DNA of 64,000 nucleotides, from assembly GCA_944989445.1 (NCBI GenBank), contig CALYLW010000207.1:496001-560000 (forward strand), in the 5' to 3' direction. Positions 60,901-64,000 of the stretch are shown piece by piece. The translations under genes and the position numbers were made by a program. The notes under the pieces are model-generated. The model searched no databases and was not told the origin of the DNA. It saw only the letters and a list, made by a program, of their open reading frames with translations. How positions within the stretch are numbered: position 1 is the first letter of the stretch; each line of letters opens with the position of its first letter. Origin of the DNA: Ampullaceana balthica. Its lineage: Eukaryota > Mollusca > Gastropoda > Lymnaeidae.

Positions 60901-62547
60901 AATATCAGCCCATGAAATATTTCATTACGAATTATAGAAACTGATGTGTGAAAAGTCTGCTTTTCTATACCAGCAATACAGATAGTTTGTTTATTAAAAT
61001 CTCGATTTGATCTATTTTCTAATATCTAGCGCCAGCAACAAGAGCTTGAGCACATGAGGTTGCGTTATCTTGCAGCAGAGGAGAAAGAAGTTGTCAACAA
61101 GGAAAGCCGAGAACTGGAAGAGATAAAAAGTCAAATTAATAAGTTAGTATTATTTTTTTTTGTGTGTGTCCCTCAAATTACTTAAAATAAAAAAACTGTT
61201 AGTAAAATCGGCAAAATGTATAAGATATTAGTCATTGTAGAAAATCATTAATATATCAAAGTCTTTTTAATGTAATGTTGGCTAATTATATTTTCAACAA
61301 TTGTATTATGGCTACTTTCGTTTTCATTTTTCGGGTTATCATCAGAGATTCTTTGGTTAACTTTCCAATCCAAGCTACTCTCAGGCAGTTTTTGTGACCT
61401 TGTTTTCATTTTTTTCCCCCTCAAAGTTGTTAAAGAATGATCTAATGATAGTGAAGCATTCTAGGGATTTAATTTATCGAACATTAATGTTATAATGATT
61501 GATTGATTGAATTAGATTGGCTGCATTAAAAGCGTTAGTATCATTTTGGATCTTTCACAAATGGAAAGAAAGTAACAGTGATTTTGTGGTAATACTGTGT
61601 GTATGTAGTGCATATGACAGAAAGTTGACAAAATTTAAAAAAAATTGTTTGAAATATTTCTTTCCATTCTTTGAGGAAACTTAGAGGCCTCAGGTTTATA
61701 ACAAAATAATTCTGCTTCAATTCTCTTTACTTAGTATTTTATTTCATTTAAATATATTCAGTAAACCCCAAAATACAATATTAATACTCGTGTAACACCA
61801 AAGGGCTAAATTCAAAAAAATTCCTTATAAAATTTTTGCATGTTCCTGATTAGGAAATGGGAACACACTTGTCTTTTAGAGGGTTAAGCTTGTTAACTGT
61901 CTGTTGAGGCTCATCCACCCACCTGTCTCATAATATTTTTGTTAAATAAAATACAAAATACACTAACAAATTGGGTAATGAAAACAATAAATTTAAACTT
62001 TATTATTTTAACAATTTTTTTTCTTATATCCTGTCATTGTTTGGTTTTTGTTGTTTTTCCTTTCCTTTTATCTTTATGTAACTATTTTTCTTCATATAGT
62101 ATATAGTATGTCTTAACAATTTAAATATCATCTTGATACTTATGTATGTTAATTGTACTGATGAAGGCATTAGCTGAAACGTTAACTGTTGTAACTTGTA
62201 TTGTTAAAATTTATTGTTTGTGTGTCTAGTATTTTATTTAAAAGCTTAATCACAGTCCAATTCTATATGATACATTGTTAATCTTTTTGTTTGATGTCAA
62301 CAGGCTTAAACAGATGGAGGAGGAGCGCCTGCGTAATACATCAGACTCCAACCAGATTCCCCACGTGAAGGATGCCTATGGTAAACCACTCAACATTGAC
62401 CTGGACACTTCTGTGGACGAGCATGTTGCCAGACTTGTTGAAGAGAGGGACACGCTTCTGAGAACTGGGGTGTACACATCACAGGATAAAATCATTGCCG
62501 AGTTGGACAGACAGATACGAGAGGCTATAGGTTTAAAGGGTAGCTAG
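45951..62547 (+). CDS. CEP120: CEP120, centrosomal protein of 120 kDa
   Basis: CEP120 supports centriole elongation and ciliogenesis. Exons: 45951-45996, 49758-50029, 50221-50341, 50489-50637, 51045-51239, 52025-52144, 52266-52364, 52946-53177, 54184-54297, 54915-55026, 55183-55332, 55641-55758, 56273-56340, 56633-56717, 58350-58510, 58947-59036, 59172-59264, 59463-59575, 60033-60081, 60374-60496, 60648-60779, 61030-61142, 62304-62547. The product is about 1000 residues, as in vertebrates (986). C2-type domains show [66 protein letters not shown] and LIVEVWHRD. The C-terminal half is coiled coil ([63 protein letters not shown]). Every junction is in phase except 56717/58350, where a short exon with length 1 modulo 3 seems to be missing. 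The acceptor of exon 58350 could instead be at 58365, in the same phase. Confidence 0.95.
47259..48707. mobile_element. pogo-like non-autonomous element, copy 2
   Basis: Inverted relative to copy 1. It starts with CAACTCGAGCCCTGGTTAACTC and ends with GTCGACTTAAGCGGGCCCCACTG followed by TA. The outermost bases of the left end are lost. It shares the GCGCATGTTAATATTTTGCC block. It lies in CEP120 intron 1. Confidence 0.7.
52740..52930. repeat. GC-rich insertion with 16-bp palindrome before a CEP120 exon
   Basis: A GC-rich island (GGTCCGTGCGCAA, GCTGCGTGG repeated) in AT-rich intron sequence ends with the perfect palindrome CTGCGCGGCCGCGCAG at 52879-52894, about 50 bp before the exon at 52946. 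It is probably a MITE fragment of unknown family. Confidence 0.45.
53261..53458. mobile_element. Fold-back insertion with perfect 42-bp inverted repeat
   Basis: The arms 53312-53353 and 53415-53456 are perfectly complementary over 42 bp (AGATATATGTCATGCAAACA ... GAGCCTGACAAG), separated by a 61-nt loop. The segment is flanked by direct repeats TTAAGAGTTAATA (about 53248-53260 and 53459-53471), indicating insertion with target duplication. The loop holds GAAGACGGCTCTTTGCCCAAACG, which resembles a hammerhead-ribozyme core. It is intronic in CEP120. Confidence 0.75.
53620..53805 (-). mobile_element. LINE ORF2 C-terminal fragment
   Basis: The minus strand encodes [36 protein letters not shown] and then a short tail running into an ATG-repeat microsatellite. 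This is the conserved end of an RTE/Nimb-type non-LTR retrotransposon ORF2. It is truncated and intronic in CEP120. Confidence 0.75.
56909..58183. mobile_element. pogo-like non-autonomous element, copy 3
   Basis: Same orientation as copy 2: it starts CACTTAACTCGAGCCCGGTT-like and ends GTCGACTTAACCGGGTTCTACTG with TA following. Its interior shares TCTCGCTTTCCTCGAGACTT and GCGCATGTTAATATTTTGCC-type blocks with copy 2. It fills the CEP120 intron where the unresolved 56717/58350 junction lies. Confidence 0.7.
62158..62185 (+). ncRNA. Hammerhead-ribozyme-like core motif
   Basis: CTGATGA, then A-GGC-ATTA-GCT (a three-pair stem with one G-U), then GAAAC and GTTA: the conserved catalytic-core order of hammerhead ribozymes such as those in Penelope-like elements. 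Stems I and III are not clearly formed by nearby sequence, so it may be a degraded transposon remnant. It lies in the last CEP120 intron. Confidence 0.4.
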
Positions 62548-64000
62548 TATTCCTTTTATAATGTTGTACCCAATCTATCAAAATTGAAAACTATTTGTAT
62601 GAAAGGGAAAGGTTAAAACAATCACAAATCAACTCGCTTTAAAAAATGTAGACAACGTTACTTTTTAAGGAGTTGTAATGATCTTCATCAAGACTTTTAC
62701 CATTCACATGGCTAAATAAATGTTCCCTCGTTTTGAGTACTGAATGGAGGGGGGTGAAAAGGTCATGTGAAGTTTATAATTTTTAGTCAAAGTTTATGAC
62801 GGCTTTATCAATTTTTATAGGCATTATGAATAGGTATGAAATATGTAAGGTAGACATATTTTTAACATGTTTACTTTTGGTTTGCCCTCGATTATCAATG
62901 AGCAAAATGTACAATTAATTTAGAGCCTGTTAACTTTCGTGTAACTTGTTTCGGGTATTACTATTTTAGTATTAGAGCCAATAAAAAAAGAAGATATAAC
63001 TACCAGATATATATTTCTCTCTTTTATTGATCTCTTACACAAATCACCAAGCTTTCCTCTTTCCCTCTTACATGTGATTCTATGTATTAATTTAAACAAA
63101 CTGTAAATTTGTACAGCTGAGTTAATTTATGTAAGATGAAATTACAAACTGGCTTTAATGGATTAAATTTTTACCATAAAATATCATCCATTATTTGAAG
63201 GATTGTATTTCAATAGTCACCAATACAGCATTTTATATATTGATGGGAGGAAAATATTAGACTTTTTATATTTACTGCAAACTAAAAAAAAATAAAAAAA
63301 TTCCAAATCTTATTACATTACAAATTTCTTTCCCTCCAGATCTGATGTAAAGAGATTTTCAAAAATAAAAATAACTTAATCAAAAAATGATTGTAGTTTT
63401 GCAACATTTTTCAGGAATGAACAAAGTTAAAATCCATATAATGGAAACACTTCTCTTTTTGAGATGATTAAGACCACACAAAACATATATATTTATTTCA
63501 CTTGATGCTTTCTGGCCTTCTAATTTAGAAGACGCAACACGTTATTTCTTATTTATTTTACATCATATATGTCTGTTGTATATGACCATGTCACATATAT
63601 ATTATATCATTGTGATAACAATGTAAGTTTTACATGACAATAAAAGTATGAGATATTCTTTTAATAACGCATTTATCATGTAGTTCTATGTTTAAGCTGT
63701 GTATTTTTTTCTGTATAACTTTGTGAAGATTTGATTTAGCATTTTAATGGTTTTAAACACACAAATATTCATCATTTAACAAATAATACTCTTTCAAATC
63801 CCAGAACACTTGATGATTACAAGAAGTTTGCCTTGTACAAAAAGTATTATTAGAACCTCTCAAATGTTTGTCTCTGAAGACATCCTGATAATTTGTCAAG
63901 TGAAAACTAAATTTATTTTTAAAAAATTCTCTTTTATGTGGAGGATGACATAAGGTTTTATGAAACATGTGCTCCAAATGATTTAAAGAAATCCTTTTAT
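62548..64000 (+). other. CEP120 3' UTR and downstream flank
   Basis: AT-rich sequence after the CEP120 stop. AATAAA signals occur at 62715-62720, 62980-62985 and 63639-63644. I see no further gene or element before the window ends. Confidence 0.5.

Noticed and set aside
1..64000. tRNA, rRNA or CRISPR features
   Set aside because: No cloverleaf-like tRNA, rRNA core sequence or spaced direct-repeat array was recognised by eye; a covariance search would be needed to exclude tRNAs fully.

Overview
The window is a strongly AT-rich stretch of animal nuclear DNA. It has intron-rich genes with GT-AG junctions, exons of 40-290 bp, and introns filled with decayed DNA transposons and LINE fragments. 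The proteins look bilaterian. The intron style, LINE type and hAT/pogo-like MITE load suggest a lophotrochozoan such as a gastropod snail, but that is inference. I saw no bacterial operons, CRISPR array, rRNA or tRNA.

Three protein-coding genes account for the coding signal. (1) On the minus strand, from about 14994 down to 3142, lies a TTC24-like tetratricopeptide-repeat protein. I assembled 14 coding exons into one continuous 791-codon frame ending in a CaaX-type C-terminus. (2) On the minus strand, from 45052 down to about 21725, lies a casein kinase 1 gamma gene (CSNK1G). It has a complete kinase domain and two alternative last exons that each encode a Cys-Cys plus basic tail. (3) On the plus strand, from 45951 to 62547, lies CEP120, the centriole-assembly protein, with 23 exons, C2-type domains first and a coiled coil at the end.

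CSNK1G and CEP120 are head to head, about 0.9 kb apart, across a presumptive shared promoter holding a CRE palindrome and a YY1-like motif. From general knowledge, CSNK1G3 and CEP120 are also divergent neighbours in human, so this looks like ancient microsynteny. TTC24 lies downstream of CSNK1G on the same strand, separated by about 6.7 kb that probably holds the CSNK1G 3' UTR and the TTC24 5' region.

Layout: 1-3141, AT-rich with no gene seen; 3142-15000, TTC24, whose introns carry LINE 3' ends with (GATAA)n tails, a MITE and a dispersed repeat; 15000-21724, mostly featureless, with one decayed exon duplicate near 16.2 kb; 21725-45052, CSNK1G, whose introns carry a hAT fossil nested in a pogo-like element (34.3-36.9 kb), several MITEs (37.6-40.2 kb) and a 2.4 kb terminal-inverted-repeat element (41.0-43.5 kb) in the long first intron; 45053-45950, bidirectional promoter; 45951-62547, CEP120, with two more pogo-like copies, a 42-bp perfect hairpin insertion, a LINE fragment and hammerhead-like motifs in introns; 62548-64000, CEP120 3' UTR and flank.

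Two CSNK1G exons carry apparent one-base homopolymer indels, and one junction in each of CSNK1G and CEP120 could not be resolved by eye. These points limit the exact protein models.
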